From: Colwellia maritima
Lineage (GTDB): Bacteria; Pseudomonadota; Gammaproteobacteria; Enterobacterales; Alteromonadaceae
DNA: 64,000 nucleotides
Assembly (NCBI RefSeq): GCF_022669015.1
Contig: NZ_JAKKSL010000004.1
Coordinates: 248,001-312,000, forward strand
Direction: 5' to 3'
Under the pieces are notes generated by a model. The model was not told where the DNA came from, made no database searches, and worked only from the letters and a program-made list of their open reading frames with translations. Shown one piece after another: positions 43,201 through 58,200 of this stretch. The position numbers were made by a program, and so were the translations under genes. Each line of letters opens with the position of its first letter. Position 1 is the first letter of the stretch.

Positions 43201-46200
43201 CCAGTACCTAGTCATATAGCAACCGATGTTGCCTATAATACAAAAACAAAAGTACTTGCCATGTCTGTTGCTGATGAACTTGGCGCCGGATTTATACGCT
43301 TTTATGATGTAACGGATGATCAGCTTAATCCTCCAACAGGCTATAGTAGCCTGATCTTTAATGAAGGAGAACTTCGTGGGCAACCAGTTGATATTCAATG
43401 GCTTAATGACAAGCTTTATGTATTACTTAAACGTGATCAACAACTCCATTTAGTTATTTTCGATAACCTATCTGTAGCGGTCACTTATCAAGTTCACGCT
43501 ATTGAACGTGGTTCAGTTGATAATATTAATGATGCTTCATTATTTGTTCAGTATGGTCAAATTACAGTAACCAAGCAATAAAGAATTGTTAGTTATACAG
43601 CCAAATGAACAGGGCGAATATAAAACTATCTATTGGGATGACTTAAATGTCTCGGGTGCAGAGGTCTTTAACAATCAAGGTAGTGCTTTTGTTTCAACAA
43701 CCAATGGCGTTGGTGATGTTACCAGTCCATCACTAGTTATCAGTTCATTTGCTCCTGTAGACGGAGCTGAGTTAGCTAAAAATGAAAGTATTCGCATCCA
43801 GTTTAATGACTTAATCAATACAAATGAAGAAGTTATTGCTAGTGCATTGAGCTTGCAGCAAGCTGATGGCTCAGAATTGGCAAGTAACACCTATAATATT
43901 ACGGCAACTAATACCTTAGCGGGTGCCAATATTGTCATAAGCTTTACTGAAGAACTGAGTTACACAGGTGCACTTAACGTTAACTTATCTACAGGTATTC
44001 AAGCGTTAAATACGTACTCTATATTATCTCCTTTAACCATTGATTACTTACTGGTTGACGGTAAACGCCCAAGTATTAATGCTATTAATCGCGTGATTGA
44101 TGGGGAAGAAGTTCAGCACTTTTTCCATGCAAATGGTACTGAAATGGTACGTATTACCGGTGAAAATTTTGGCGATAACCTTGGTGAGTTAAAGATTAGT
44201 ATTGGGGAGACCTTACTGCAGAACTCAAAAGTAACGCAGCTTTCAAATGAATTAATCGAATTTGTCTTGCCAGATCTTTTCCTAGCAAATGAGGTGATAA
44301 CCCTACCTATTACCGTTGAACGTAATGGTTTGAGTGTTGTAAAACAAGGCGCGATTGTGATTTTACCTGCTATTTCTATAGATGATATCGCGCCTATTAG
44401 TGGATCTCCTCAAGGAGGAAATACCGTAGACTTGTTTGGTAGCGGTTTTAACCATTCAACCGAAATAACATTTGGCGGTGTTCAAGCGGGTGATCTTCGA
44501 GTTATCAATAGTGGACATATTCAAGTTCGTGCACCGGCGGGTACTTATGGCTATGCACCTGTAGCTGCAGTAAATAGCCAGTTTGAATATGTAGAAGTAG
44601 TATCCCCGATTGATTATTTTTATGCAGAGAAAGAGAAAGGTTCGGTTGATTTAAATACAGATAAAGCAAGCCCAGTCTCAGCAATTTTCCTTAAAGATCA
44701 AGTCCTGTATGCAGTTACAGGTGGACATTACGATGTTATAGGTGAAAAATCAGGTCGTATTGAAAAAGTACTCAGATCCAATGTCGCACGATTAGTCGTC
44801 ACCAATGTTGCCGATCCAGTTCGCCCTATCATCATCGAGAAAGAGTTTGCCAATGTACTTAAGCCATATCATATTGACGTTACAGGTGGTTTAGCTCCAG
44901 AAGGATTTGTTGGTCTTGTTGGTGAAGGTACAAATTTATTCGCTCTTGGTGGAAAAGGACTTTATCATTTTGATATAACATTACCTACATCTCCGAATTT
45001 ACTTAATACATTAGAGCTAGATGGAACGGCAAGAGATATCGCAATTGATGGTGATCTTGTCTACGTTTCCGACAGTGTCGGTATACATATATATAAAATT
45101 ACTGATCAGCGAACTATCAGACGGATAAAAACAATAACAAGTATTGAGTTAAAAGGTACCACAGACAAAATTTACCTTGAAGGCAATAGCCTCTGGGCAA
45201 GTATGCCTAACTCAAGACGTGTTATTGAAGTTGAACTCATGTCTGGTGAATACAATATTGTCAGAGATGTACCAATTAATACGTTGGCAGGAAAACGAGT
45301 AAGACCTAGAGACTTGTTGGTAAAAAATAACTTGTTATTTATCTCTACTGGCAACTTAGGTACGGTTGAACTATTTTCGCTTGATGATGAATCAGGTACA
45401 GCTGTAGCAAGTTTGAACCTTGCCTATCTTGTGCGTAACGGTGATCTTTTTTTGGTCAATTAGAGTTAAAAGGTCAAACCCTTTATGTAGTGAGTGGACA
45501 AGGTGATTTGCAATTATTTGATATTTCATCATGGCTTGAAGGGCAATATAACAGTAGCATTGAGTTAAAAGACTACTTTTCAGTACTAGGTAATGCTGAA
45601 GCACTTGCTTTTCATTTGCGCTCTTTGTTGGTAGTGCCTTCCCTTATGTTGATGGAGAGGCTGCTGAAAATCCGATCCAACAACCTAGCTCTGTAACCCA
45701 GTTAGGTGGTCGTTTAAATACAATTATTAACGATTTGCTAGTGATTACAGAACAAATCCCATTCTCTGAGCAAGTACTTCCGGTTAATCAACCCGTTGAA
45801 ATACAGTTCAATCGTCATCTTGATTATAATCAGGTGATTGATAATGGGGAGCAATTATTTGAAGTAACACTCGATGGCGCGAAAGTTGATGGGTATGTCT
45901 CGCTAGAGACAACAAATGATGGTTCAAGATTATTCTTCCAACCAACTTCGTCTTGGCAAGGTAACAAACGTTATCGAGTAAGTTTATCAGGTGCGATTAA
46001 GGATAATCAGGGACAAAATCTTGGAGCTAATTACAGTTTCAGGTTTGTTGCTGACGATAACTTTACGCCAAGTATCTTAGATGTTCGACCAATGCTCGCT
46101 AACTGGCGAGGCGGTGAAGTCATTACGATTGTTGGTGAAAACTTTACCATGGATTCGACTATTAAAATAGGTGGTAAATTAGTTGAACAAGCCAATATTA

Positions 46201-49200
46201 CCTCGGTTCATGATAATCAAATAAGCTTTCAGTTACCTGCTTTAGCAAATTCGCCACTCGATAACTTATTGATGGGCATAACCGTTAGTAATGGTTTATT
46301 AAGTGCTAGTCGCCGGGCAGCATTTACCTATATAGCCGATCCAAAAATAACTGCTATTGGCGCTTATAATCGTATTGAAGGCATATTTACACCTAATATT
46401 CATAGGTTTACTTTTAATGAACAAGAAATTGTTGCCATTTCGGGTACAGGATTTAGCTCATTCACAAAAGTAACCATTAATGGGAAAATTGCTAACGATG
46501 TTATTTTAGAAAGAGCCAACTTAATTAGTTTTAAATTACCAGAAAATACTTTAGGTCAGTTGTTAATTTCAGTGAGTAATCATGAAGAAAGAGTCGATGT
46601 ATATAGTAATGAAGACTTATCTATTGAGTTAGCCTATGAATCTCAAATGAGTTATTCAGAGCAGCTTTATCGACATAATGATTTATTACTGTTAATTGAA
46701 AGCGCAGAAGATAATTCAACAAATTGGCGTTTAACGACTACAGCAGAAACTGATTTACCTCAGGTATTATCAACAGGTAATATAGCGGGTAGTGTTATTG
46801 ATGTCGATATGAGTAACGAATATTTAGCGCTTGTTGTTGATGGTAGCCACCGACAAATATTTATTTATGATATTAGTAATGTTTATGCGCCTCAATTAAT
46901 CAATCAGATCACTAATGAAGAAGGATTGCTGCTTGATAATATCAGCCTTATGGGAGATATATTAGTCGCATCAAATGCTAATCAATTGTTTAGTGGTTAT
47001 ATCCGCGGTCAGAATATTGAAACAAAAATACTGCCGGATGATGTGCTTGCCATCAATTATGATGAAGAGGGAATATATGTTCTTTATGAAACAAATATTG
47101 ATTATTATGATGTTTCAAACTTAGCTGTTTTACATTCACGTTATGAACACTTTATCGCGAACCCGTTAGAGTTACTGAACAGTGGGCAACGAGTGTTAAT
47201 TCGGTCTACTACAGAAATAGAAATAATTAATAGCTTTCATTTAAAAAACAATCAAGTAGAACCGCTCATTGGGCGAACCAAACATTAATCATAATCAAGC
47301 CATCTTTAATGGTGAGTTATTAGTATTACGTTCAACAAATGAAGATACCTTCCAAATTTTTGATATTGATTCACACGAACAAACGCTACAACTTAATCAT
47401 TTAACTGATGTTAGAACTCAGGATACTAATGAACTTCACTTTACGAATTTTACATCTGATTTACTTGAATGGATTGAAGCAGATAGTACGCCAAACTCGG
47501 TTGGTAAGTACGTCAATATCAAACTACCATTTAATAACGTATCGGCTCTTACCCCTAATGAAATAACGAGTAAGTCTGATACCTTAGTTTTATCTATTAG
47601 TGGAGATTCGCGTAATTGGGAGTTAGCAGTGGTAAATGTTACACCTGCAAGTACAGGTGTTGCCTTGCCAGGGTTTAATCGCCCGTTAGGTAAAAAAGTT
47701 ACCTTTGATGTTGTTGGTGCTAAATATCAATTAGGTGACATTTATAAAGTTAATTTCGCTACCAATCCACAACAAAGCATCCAAGGTGCACAAGTAAATA
47801 TCGATTTACCGTGGTTCATATCAACGTCTGATTTGTTTGGTTTGGCGCCTACGCGCTTGGTGAATATTACGCCAAAAAATAGTATCACAGGCCGTTCTGT
47901 AAATTATCAGGTAACAGGTCAACAGTTAGAGAATATATCAACCCTTAAACTTGGTGAACTGATACTTACAGCAGGCGACTTTATAGTCAATGATCTTGGA
48001 ACCGAATTAAGTTTTGTTGCTGCTTCTGACGTCTCAGGATTTAAAACACTGCAAGCATTACATTCTGGCAATATTGTCGCATCAACACTGCCTGCTGCGG
48101 TGTTGTTATCTCAATCTATACAAGTTACTGAAATAGTGACAGATAACCCCTTTGGAAGTGATTCACTAAGTGATAGTGGAGGTAATAAAATTACCATAAC
48201 TGGCCTTGGATTAAATGGTGATTTGTCAGTTCATTTATTACCACTTAATGCGGGTGTATCTCCTTCTCAAAGCAACAAGTTAATACATCATTTCAGTAAT
48301 GGCTCATTAATTATTGAGAACTCACCAACCACGAATTCTGCGCAGCAATATCAAATAGTTATCGTTAGAGAAGCAACGGATGAAGTTTATGTTGATGAGG
48401 TATTTATTCTCAATGCCATCGACGACACTCAGCCGCAACTAATAAAAGCAGAAGAGGATGAATCCCTAGTTTTATCATTTAATGAAGATGTTATAGCGAC
48501 TGGTTTTAGTGTGATTAAGCAATTCAAAGATTATAGCGGTAATAGTGATCTTGATATTTCAAGTCACTTTGAATTAATCAATTTATCATCTAGCTCGGTT
48601 GCATTACGGTTACTTAGTGGTAAAACCCTTGATAACAACGCTAATTATTTACTTCATATCGAAGGGTTGGAGGACTTGTCTGGTAATGTATTAGCCAAAG
48701 GGCAAGTTAATGATATGAATAGACCGCTAGATGGTGTGTATAACTCTTCTTTCTTAGCTGAAGACACTTTACCGCCGCGTAATCTTAAAGTCGTGCGTGC
48801 ATCTGATGGTGTTACCGTCAATGAAGCAATGTTATTAACCCGAGGGCGAGGCTATGATTTTGAAGTTACAGCAGAAGATAATTATACCAACCTAAGCAAA
48901 CTTAAGTTTACATATCGATTGTCAACAGCGTTTGAGGCTCCTCAAACGGGCTCTATTGATATATTAGAGCAATCATTTAGTGAAGATATACTAGGAAACT
49001 ATAATTATTTAGAGGTTCAATTGGATGTCACCGATGGAACAGGTTTTTCTGCTCAAACAGATTTTAGAGCGTCTTTACGTGATCCTATTGTCGAACTAGA
49101 AAGCTTTACGACTAACCCACTTGAAGCAGAAGAATCTGTTCGTGCTACATTGATTTTTGATTTAAGCGGTGATACCGATATGGTAAGCGTTACTCGTATG

Positions 49201-52200
49201 GGTGTTGATCAAATTCAAAATGGTCAGTCGATGGATGTGTTCAATAACTATAATGCTGTTAATGGCGTTGTAACTGGTTCATTTTTAAACCCTAAAATAA
49301 GAGATTTATTGCCTGAAGGGGCTACAATAGCGCCGGTAGAAATGACCAGTAAGTTGCTAGTTCAATATGGTTTTGGTTTCAGTAAAGTTTTCGAACAAAG
49401 TTATACGTTATATCTTGACCGTACTCCGCCAACGCTAAGTATCGTATCACCTGAAAATGGTGACTTTATTGCCATGGATGAAAGAACAGATGTACTAATT
49501 AAATCGTTTGATAAATATGGTATTGAAACTGTTGAAGTGTCAAAAAATGGAGGGCCGTTTGTTTTACTTGAAGACCCTTCACGTTATAGCTTTACAGCAA
49601 ATGTTGATGACTTATCTACCGATATTACAATTGCAGCACGTGCAAGCGACCCTAACGGTAATGTTAGTCTGATTGATACCGTGACTTTGTATCCTTATGA
49701 TGCAGAAGCAGGGGCGCCAAAAGTTGAGATTATCTCTCCAGATAATGGCAAAACATTCCATGAAAATGAATCAGTAATATTTGAAGTTTTATTAAGGAAT
49801 GTAACCGAAGCTGAATTTTATTTAGACATAGGTGGCGTGGAAGCGAACCCTTCAACGGCTATTAAAATAAGTAGAGCAGTAGATGGTCCAGAAAGACAAT
49901 TTATTACCGCATCAATACCCGAAGTAAGTGAAGATATTGTTGTGCTAGCACGCATTCAACGTGGCTCATTAAAAAGCTTTAAGTTTCTCAATATCTTAAA
50001 TGATAAGGGAATTGAAGAAGAGGCTATTCTTAACGTTAAACCAAACCAATCAAATACTCAATGGTACGCAGTTACATGTTAATAGTATGGCTCCTGTGGA
50101 TATGTTGGATTTTGATGAGTCTTCTCGAATTAGAATCTTCGATCCGATTGATGCGTTGAGTAGTAACGATGTTCCCGTTGGTCAGTATGTTATGACTGAA
50201 ATTAATGCTAGTGGCTCAGAGGTTTTGGTTGAGTCTATATTGCGTGATAAATCAGGCAATGAAAACATAACTAACCACACCGTTAGTAAGCAGCAATATT
50301 TTACCGACGAAAATAGCATTGTTTACTTCCAATCGGCTAAAAATGAAAATATTAAATTCATTGACGCTATGGTCGGATTTACAAGCGATAGTGAGCTGCT
50401 TATGGGGATTAATCGACTCGACGGAGGGTACCGTATTGCTACTGCATCCGAAACCTTGTTCGATGTAAGTGAAGGGCAGTTAATTAACTTAATTTATACT
50501 GGAACCGGTATTGTTGCTCAGGTTAAAGTTAATGGTCAGCATCAACTTGATTTCTACGCACTCGAAAACACTCGCTTTAAAGCGGCTCAATCACAGTTAA
50601 TCTATGGTGACATTCTTGGTGCATCAGGCAATACTATTTGGGTAAAATACGGTGATTTGATCGGCGCTACTACCGTTACAAACAATGGCTTTGTTCCTGT
50701 TGCGGGACTTTCACTTAGAGAGCCGCTGTTAGCTGCACATACCAAGGGTAATTATCTCGTTGTATTAACTGAATCAGGGCTTTATCAATACAACATTGAT
50801 CTACAGAATATACCGCAAGTACATCAAACGTCTTATGTGGCCTTACCTGATCAATTAGGGTTTAGTCTTAAAGATAATCAGTTGTTGGTTTGGAATAATA
50901 CTAAGTTAACACGTTATCAATTACTCAATGACGGTAGCTTGCTTACGCCAAACGATAACGTAACAGAAATTAGTGGTAACGTTTTAGCTTCTAGATTAGA
51001 CGGAAATATAACTTGGTTAAAAGTAGACACTGACAAAGAACTTCAGTGGCAAGCCTATTTAGGTAATGAATTAGTCGGTTTGTTACCTGAAGAACAATTG
51101 AGAGATGATAGACTTTTTACAGCCAATCGTGGCTGACTACTTACAGGAGAGGGAGCGACTAATCCTGGTGATAGAATCCTATATCGTAGTATTGATGTTG
51201 CACTGGACTCAATAGCGACTCCTTTAGTTTCAGCTGATGTTTCACAAACAGTATTTGGTGTAGCTATCTCGGTAAGCGTAACAAATGAACCGATAGGTGC
51301 AAAAAATGTCACATTTGTTGATGGAAATGGCTTGAAACTCCCTACTCAATTACAGTGGGTTGCAGGGGAATTAAAGTGGTTTATTGCTTACGCTGATCTG
51401 TCTGATACGACAACAATAACTGTTAATGTACTAACCCATGCGGGTAAGTTTTCAGACAATGTGCTTATTGACACAACAAATAACAGTGTACTACCTACGG
51501 TTATTCCTGCAGATTCAGCAAATATTACTGAAAATTCACTAATCCCCGTAGTTGCAAATTATATTGAATCTGCTCAGATTAGTGAGCAGGTATTGGTTAC
51601 GCATAATTCGCAATTTGAATTATCGCCATTATCGTCATCGGGCTATCAGTGGTTATCACTTGAAGATCTTGACAATAAAGCCATCAATATACGAGTTAAC
51701 AATGGTCAACAACAAGATGTTCAACTTAATCTTGTGGCTAACGTCGCCGAACAATCAAATGTCATTGTATTGAGTCCTGATAATAATCAACGTTTTGAGG
51801 AAGGCGAACTTGCTAAAGTAGTGTATTCATCAAACAGCTTAGATAGTGACGTTTACCGTTTTACTCAAATCAGCTTATTTGATTTCAATCGTAATTTAGT
51901 CGCAACAGTATTAAGCAGCCAAGAAAGTGGAAAACTTGACATACGCCTGCCTAGTGTTGAACAGTTGGATACTTTTTATATCAATGTTCGAAGTTATTAC
52001 GGCGAACAATTCCGATATAGTGACCGTGAAATTGGCATCCGAATAGCGCCAAAATTTCAGGTGCCTATGCCAGAATTATCGGGTATAACAAGTCAGGTAT
52101 TTCTTTCGGGAGTAATGCAAATTATCATTTGCTTAATGAAGTTAATGATCAATACGTAACCCGTATTGAAGTGTTCAATGAACTGCAACAGTTACTTATA

Positions 52201-55200
52201 TCTGATTCGTCATCGGTTAGCTTTACGGTTCCAGAAACAACAAATACGATTCGTGTTGTTGCAACTATCACTGATAATTATGGTAACCAACAAGAGGTTG
52301 CACATAATATTTCTGTTGTCTCAGCAATAGAGCCTCTTCTAATGGTTAACGATGAACCATTAGATCTCATCCTACCTGATGTAGGTAATGCATGGTTAGT
52401 GCGCGGCAGAAACATTTTTGACGAAAACGGCGTATTACAAGTCACTTTAGACAGTAACATTAGCGCTATTAGCCGCTTAACTGATCGTTTATTAGTCGCT
52501 TTAGAAGACAATCGCTTAGTTATTGTTGATCCTCTTGAGAACTTCCAAGTTGTGGGAACCTATGTAACTGACACGGTAATGACAGATATTGCCGTACTCA
52601 ATACGCAAATAATGGCCATCGGTGATAACAAACTTTATGCTTTTAATAGCACAGGAAATGCCATCGAAGCGGCAGTGCTAAAAACCTCCTCAGTAGTAGG
52701 AAACAGCGAAAGTACCCGTAATTATGAACACGGTGAATCTGTACTTGAGGTCTCAGCTACAGCACAATCTTTTACCGTATTACGCAGTGATTCTCTGTTA
52801 ACATTTACCACTGATTTTATTAGCGATGAAATACGAGTGCAGAGTATTCCTAATGCAATTACGATGGTAACGCATTTGAATACCACTTTTGTGTCTGCGG
52901 AAAATGGTGCTCTATACACCATCAATCAAAATGCAGAATTGTCTACAGCTGAACTTGCTATCAACACGGATAAACTTATTCGTTATGGCCAATACCTGAT
53001 AGCACTTTCTGATGGGAGAAATGCGTTCCAAAGAATACATTTTATTAGCGTTAAAAGCCCTAGTTACCCAGAGCTGATAGCAAGTTATGACTTACCATTA
53101 CCTGAGACTATATCAACAGCTAAGCTTTATGACGGGAAAGTTTATTTTGGTGACAATAGCAGCGTCATTGTTGATTTACAAAAGCCGAGTTACGACCCTG
53201 TGGTTATTTATAGTAGTAATAGTACCCGTGGTTATGCGCGTGATATAGCAATTAATAATGGTGTTATTTCGGTAGCAGCAGAACAGTTGGGTGCTCAATT
53301 ATTACAATATAAAAATGGGCAATGGCATACAAATAATTACCCAAGCCAAGCCTATACAATTGCATCACATTTGACAGAAATTGATGATGATCTAATTTAT
53401 TTAGCTCAACATGATCGCCGCGTAGTGGAATCACTGAATCGTTATTCAGTTTCATCTGATCAATTAGTTGGGGAAGCTGTTTTTGATAATATAATAGCGG
53501 AACATCTGGCATCCACTCCTACAAAAGTAGTTGCAACTACAGCAAATCAAATTCATTTGTCGGCAAAAGGAGACTTTACTCTTCGAGGTCGTGTTGACTT
53601 GCCAGTAGGTGAAAATATTGTTGCGTTAGTAACTCAAGGAGAAACTATTTTTGTTGCCACGGATAATCGCCGATTATATCGAGTGGTTGTTGGTTCACTA
53701 CCGCTTAATGATTTTGAAGTAAGTATTAAAGCCCTGATAGATGGTGGTAACGACATAATCGAAAATCTAATCACTTCAGGTGATTACTTGTTCTTCCAAG
53801 TAGGAAAGAATATCCATAAACTTGATCTTAATAGTTTTGCCGATACTTCCCTTGAATTAACGGATAGCCTTGCTGTAACAGCCATGGTTTATGGTAACGG
53901 CCATGTTTGGTTTGCAGATAAAAGCAGCACAGCTATACGAATACGTCCAATTGATGTTGATACATGGTCAATTATCCCAGACTTCACTTACGAGTTAAGC
54001 AAACAAGTCACCGCAATGGCGATTGATAATGGCTTATTGGCTGTAGCAAAAGGTGATTTTGGGATAGAGCTACTTGATCTCGGACGATTTAACTCGGCAA
54101 AAACAGCCTTGTTGTCACCGATTGCCAGTCAAGTCTTTATACAAGGGCAGACCTTATCTCTATCGTTAATGGATACTACTAGTGTTAGTGCTGTTAATTA
54201 CTATATAAACGGCGACTTAGCCACAGGTACTGATGAAGCGCCATTTGCCTTAGACTTATTGGTTCCTGCTAATTTACGTAATGGTCAGCCATTCTATATT
54301 TCAGCAGAAATTGAAACGATTAATGGTGACGTTATTGCTTTAAATGATAGGGAAGTTTTACTGCAAGGTGAAAACTTACCCGCGAATGGTTTTGACGTTA
54401 TTTTGGTTGAACCACAACACGAGGGCTTAAGTTATGTACCCAAGCCTCTTGAAATTCGTGCAGAAGTAAGAAATAGCGCACAACCCATTTATCAAGTTGA
54501 ATATTATGAAGCGGACTCTGTCGATGGCCCATTTAAGATCATTGGTAAACATTTTGGCCCAGAGTATGTCATTTACCGTGAATATGGTGTTGCTGATAGT
54601 GGTACTTATATAAAATTACGAGCAATTGATATTTTTGGTAATTTTACCGAATCGAGTCCAATATCTTTCACTCGTCTTGAAGATAACAATCAACCTCAAT
54701 CAAGCCCATTTAGCATTGATGGACCACAAGTTATTGTTAATGGTAGTGCAACCAATGATATTTTTGACAATCATGACTTCACATTAAGCATGCAAGTGAG
54801 TGATCCTGAAAGTGGTATTGAATCGGCTATTCTTCGTCGCAATGGCATTATCGTCGCCGCTATCTTTGAGGATGGCAGTTTAAGCTTTAACGAAACAACA
54901 GCGAAAATTAATGACGTATTAACGTATGAATTAACGATGCGTGATAGTGCAGGCAACAGCAACATCGTCAGTGAAACCTATACCATTGTTGAAGATTTAG
55001 CGCCTGAAATTACGGTATTCTCGGTTACAAATGAGCCTGTTTTTGAGCAAGGGGCCTTTAACGTTAATTATGAGGTAACTGATCAAGTGGCCATTGAACG
55101 CATTGAATTACAATGGAATGGTTTTACTACCACGGTAAATGCTAATCACGTTAAAAGTTTATCGAAGCAGTTAGAGCTTCGAGATACTCGTGCTGAGCGC

Positions 55201-58200
55201 ATTAATGCTGAGTTATCACAGCCTTTAACACTTAGAGTCATCGATGATATTGGTCAGGTAACAGAGCAAGTAATTATGGTTACCTTACAGCCTAATCAAA
55301 AACCAGATGCATCAAAGTTACTGGTTGATTATCAAGTTAACGGTATTTACGGCAATAATATGGAAATTCATGTAGGAGGTCTTAAAATTGCCAACGATGA
55401 CAGCGAGAACATGCGCCTAGATATTATTGAAATAACAGCATTGTCTGAACATATTGTTAGTACAAAATCAGTGAAAATCGATGAAGTATCTAGATCAATT
55501 GTCCGTTTGCCATCAACAGATATCCCTAATAACGAATATAACTTTAAAGTTCGAATTACCGATTATCTAGGCCAAGTATCAGAAACAGACGTAATGACAG
55601 TATCTCTGACCAGTTCACCTAACGAGATTCGTTTCTTTAAAGAGGTTGTTCAGGTTAGCTATAACCCATCAGTGGTTAATGTTGATGAATCACCTATTTA
55701 TCAAATTGAAGTGATTGATCATGCTAACCGCCGTGTCGCTAATCAAGATATTACTTGGCGATTAGTCAGTATTGCAACAGCAGACGAACCTGTAAATATA
55801 ACTTTGTCTTCTTCAGTTTCAGATGTTAACGGTTTGGCATCGGCGGAGTTTAATACCGCTCAAATAGCAGGTGTTTATAATTTAAGGGCTGAATTATCTG
55901 CTAATGCTAATGTGCTAGTTGAACGGAGAATTCGAATAGATACGGGTGAAACCAGAGAGCTTCGTTTTGATTTTATTCAAGATGTGAAAGCCGGAGAGCT
56001 CTTTAATATCAATGTGAGCGCTCGTGACGAAGGTGGCAATATAGTCACTGGTGATTCAGCGACTAGTTTCTCAATTACACTCCCTTACCAAGGGTTTAAT
56101 TTCGGTTTTGCCAATAACGTCATTATTACGCCGCTGATAACAGGTGGTGAAATGGCAACGGTTACCCTCTTTAATGGACAAGCGAGTTTTCCTGTTTCAT
56201 CCATTACTGAGTCAGGGAGGTATTCTGCCAATGTAGATGTTATTGAAAACACTAATACTGACGTTACTTACCCTCTTACCCTTAACGGCACTAGTCAGGT
56301 AACTGATAAACTGAACTTTAATGTTATTCCAAAGCAGACCCTTTCCTAGTCAGATTAGAGAAAAAATCACAAACAAATCATCCGTTTGGCGAAGAATCGA
56401 ATCTTGAGGTTGGTGAAGATGTTACGCTTTCAGCAACATTGTTGGATCAATACTACAACCGAGTATTTATTTTAAATCCATTAAATAATGCTCAAGATGC
56501 CAATTTGACCTTGTCTTTATCGGTAACGGGTCAGGCGACCATGAATGTTGATACTCTCGCGTTGGCACAAGGTTATGCAGAATTCACCGTCAGCGATGAA
56601 ATCGTAGAAACGGTAAATGTAACAGTAGATAGTGTGAGTGATATTGAAAATAACAGTGGTTTAGTGCTTGAGACGTTACAAACATTTGTACCGATAGAGC
56701 TATCATTTAACAAGCGTAAGCCTGCAATTATTAGCGAAGAGTTTGTTTCGGGTATTAATACCAATGTTATTCCACTAGCACTGTATTACAGTGAAGTGGT
56801 TAATGACCTTGATGCCTCGTTAGTCAATATTAGCCTTGATGGAGCGATGGTAAATGGTAGCTTTGAATTGTTTACGGTAATGAATGATTCAACCAATAGT
56901 GAAGCGACACAACTTGTCTTTACACCAGATTCGGTATTTGAACTAGGGCGCTGTTACGATGTTGATACCACTAACTCATCTTTACGTGGCACGGCAGCTA
57001 ATGACCCAGTACTTGCGCAAACCCTTAGTATATGTGCGCCACAGTCATTAATTTCAGTACCACAAAAGTTATACCTGCTAGAAGGTATAACCACGTCACT
57101 TAATTTATTGCTAGACGAACAACTGGATAGCGGTACTCTTACTGGGAATACGGTTGTTGCTAGAGTTGAAAACCAAGATTTATTGAACCCACTTGATTCA
57201 GAATCATTTGTTATCAGTGGTTCACAATTTGAAATCGCAATACCTACTCATACTGGTACAGATTTGGCCGATGGTCAGCAAGTACTAGTAAGCATAAGCA
57301 ATTTAAATACAACAAACGAAATATCAATAACTACGGGTAATCGTCTGTTATTAACAGTCTTACAAGCTAACGGTGATTTCGATAGTGATGGTATTCCTAA
57401 CGGTATTGAGTTTACCTTAGCGGACTATGATCCAAATAATGTTGATAGCGACGGCGATGGTATTAACGATGGTGATGAAGATGTTGATGGTGATGGATTA
57501 AACAATAGTGCAGAAATACAGGCTAATACGCAATTAGACAATAGCGACAGTGACAATGATGGGCTTAATGACTTTGATGAAGTCATTATTCATCAATCTG
57601 ATCCTAATTTAGTCGACACGGATTTAGATGGTATTTCAGATTTTATTGAAGTGATATCTGAATCGGATCCAACCAATCCGTTAGAAGCGTTTGTTGACCC
57701 GTTCTATATTACTGGTATGCAGGTAACGCCATTAACCATTACGCGTGATTTAGCAACAGATTCTGCTCCAGTACAATTAGCAGTAACAGTTAACTTTGAA
57801 GACCAAGGCCGTATTGAAACGGTCGATATTACACAGCAAAGCAACTTATTGTCATTTGACACAGCCAATGAGCAAATTGCAACGGTTAACACCACAGGGC
57901 TTATTTCATTAATTGCCAGTGGAACGACTGAAATAACGGTAACCTTTATTGAGAACCCAGTATTGACTGAGACTGTGAGCTTAGCGTTAAGTTTAACGCA
58001 AATAGACCCTATTACTATGGAGCAAGAGCCTAATAACAGTCTTGAAACTGCTCAAAATATTGATACCTATTTCAATCTTATTTATTCGCCAGATATTGGA
58101 GATGAAACCACCAATACTTCAACCGTTATTCCTCATGTCAGTATTTCAGGGACAGGAGATGGTAGCTATGATTATTATCAGTTTACGGTTGTTACTGCAG

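Noticed and set aside
29054..56439. The giant region read as some 15 separate genes
   Set aside because: None of the downstream pieces has a signal peptide or ribosome site; pieces overlap or abut in different frames, begin in mid-domain, and join smoothly when one base is added or removed.
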